From positions 1,808,001-1,872,000 of the forward strand of contig NC_081822.1 of NCBI RefSeq assembly GCF_030704535.1: a DNA stretch of 64,000 nt. The letters run 5' to 3'. The translations under genes were made by a program, and so were the position numbers. Below are positions 62,987-64,000 of the stretch, piece by piece. The notes beneath the pieces are model-generated. The model worked only from the letters and a program-made list of their open reading frames with translations, was not told where the DNA came from and made no database searches. This DNA comes from Vitis vinifera (Eukaryota > Streptophyta > Magnoliopsida > Vitales > Vitaceae). Positions within the stretch are counted from its first letter, which is position 1; each line of letters begins with the position of its first letter.

Positions 62987-64000
62987 ATAGAATGAAGAAT
63001 TGAATAATGATCATTATGAGGGGGAAGGTCATATCAATTTTGTTTCCATTTGAAGTATTTTCTTCCCCGTGCCCATGTGACGGTGAGCCCTGTGTCAAAT
63101 TTGCAATCGTCTCATCTGGTACAGCTCTTGTTGTTGGGCACTCCCTCCCCTTTATTAAAAACCCAGAAGACAAAATGATTGTTTATGATTTTCAAAAAAT
63201 AAAAATTCGGAAAATAATGTGATGGGCCTCTTGGAGGAGAGGAAGGGTTGGATCTCCTATGATTGAGGTCGAGTCCTGCCCAAAGGGTTTTAGCCTTGAG
63301 AGGGGATTTGAACCCAGGCCCAGGCCTCTAATTTGGGTCACAGTGAATGAGAACACCTGCAAAACAAAACAAAGAGGCTCCGATGCCTAAGTCAGCAATA
63401 GAATAAAATATAGATAATTATAAAAGATATTTTATATATACATACCTTCACCGAATGATGTCAAATTGTCTCTAATACACCTAAAGGTACAAATTGTTAC
63501 ATATTTCCTATAAATTAATATATGTAACAAATACTCTTCAAATTTGTCAAATTTCTCCGTTAATATTGTCTAAGTTGTTTCTAATAAACAAATTTTTTGT
63601 CTCCGAATACTTTTCAACTACCCGAAAATCTCCATAAAATCAATTATGTCTTTGAATATTAATCAAAATCTAATTTTATAACCTATTCAATGAACTTAAA
63701 ATTCTAAAACTAAACTTACACCAATCATCCAAAAAATACTAACAAATCTCCCAATACCAAATCCAACAAATTTATACATGTAGTCTCCACAAATTTCTAT
63801 TATCAAAACCTTGATCTTAATTTCCTCAAAAGTGATCTAATAAAAATTCTTCAAATTTATCAAAATCGTTCATCATGCAATAATTGATATATTTAACAAA
63901 TATTTTTTCAATTTATCAAAATCTTCTAGCAAAAAAATCTCGACAACCCCCAACCAACTAAGGGCAAGCACTCTTTATTGACATATTTAATAAATACTCT
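62987..64000 (-). repeat. Long repeat R, copy 3, running off the window
   Basis: Matches 40868 to about 41866 closely, with a 22-bp extra piece near 63,068-63,090 and a loss of about 16 bp near 63,480. It continues past the window end. Confidence 0.85.

Overview
This is plant nuclear DNA. Genes are split by GT-AG introns, the spacers are AT-rich and full of microsatellites and decayed transposable elements, and the proteins are plant-specific: an alpha-expansin, a class III peroxidase, a STAYGREEN-LIKE protein and a TOM1-LIKE protein. The gene set and repeat style suggest a woody eudicot, and I think most likely grapevine (Vitis). That species guess is inference, not proof.

Layout. 1-2.6 kb: 3' part of a 26S proteasome RPN3 gene (+). 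4.4-5.3 kb: alpha-expansin (+). 7.1-8.4 kb: peroxidase close to Arabidopsis PRX64 (+), with a diverged direct repeat on each side. 10.4-10.8 kb: last two exons of a cinnamyl/mannitol alcohol dehydrogenase (-), a gene remnant. 11-16.8 kb: AT-rich spacer. 16.8-28 kb: a nine-coding-exon TOM1-LIKE (VHS-GAT) gene (+), whose introns carry a tandem duplication, a LINE tail and a solo LTR with heat-shock-element-like motifs. 28-36.8 kb: spacer with two small minus-strand ORFs sharing a PVRG-x-IKR motif. 36.8-39.7 kb: five-exon STAYGREEN-LIKE (SGRL) gene (-). 40.9-43.9 kb: long repeat, here called R. 44.8-46.2 kb: four-exon PPTC7-type PP2C phosphatase (-). 48.6-53.6 kb: a mosaic of pieces of at least five host genes fused in one orientation without visible introns, next to retroelement-like sequence. 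54.6-60.7 kb: second R copy split by a truncated Copia element. 60.7-63 kb: broken second copy of SGRL. 63-64 kb: third R copy running off the window.

The genes are ordinary housekeeping, cell-wall, trafficking and chloroplast genes and do not form an operon-like system. The two most interesting things are structural. The first is the chimeric mosaic at 49.3-51.4 kb, with fragments of IREG/ferroportin, PEX22, proteasome beta5, an ARID protein and, less surely, neprosin, Ole e 1 and sacsin-like genes; it looks like a chimeric retrosequence made by template switching. The second is a recent tandem duplication whose junction at 60,691 returns to the sequence of position 37,615, implying a unit of about 23.08 kb and leaving a promoterless, nonsense-bearing, truncated SGRL copy. 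Identifications rest on recognising protein motifs by eye; no database search was run.
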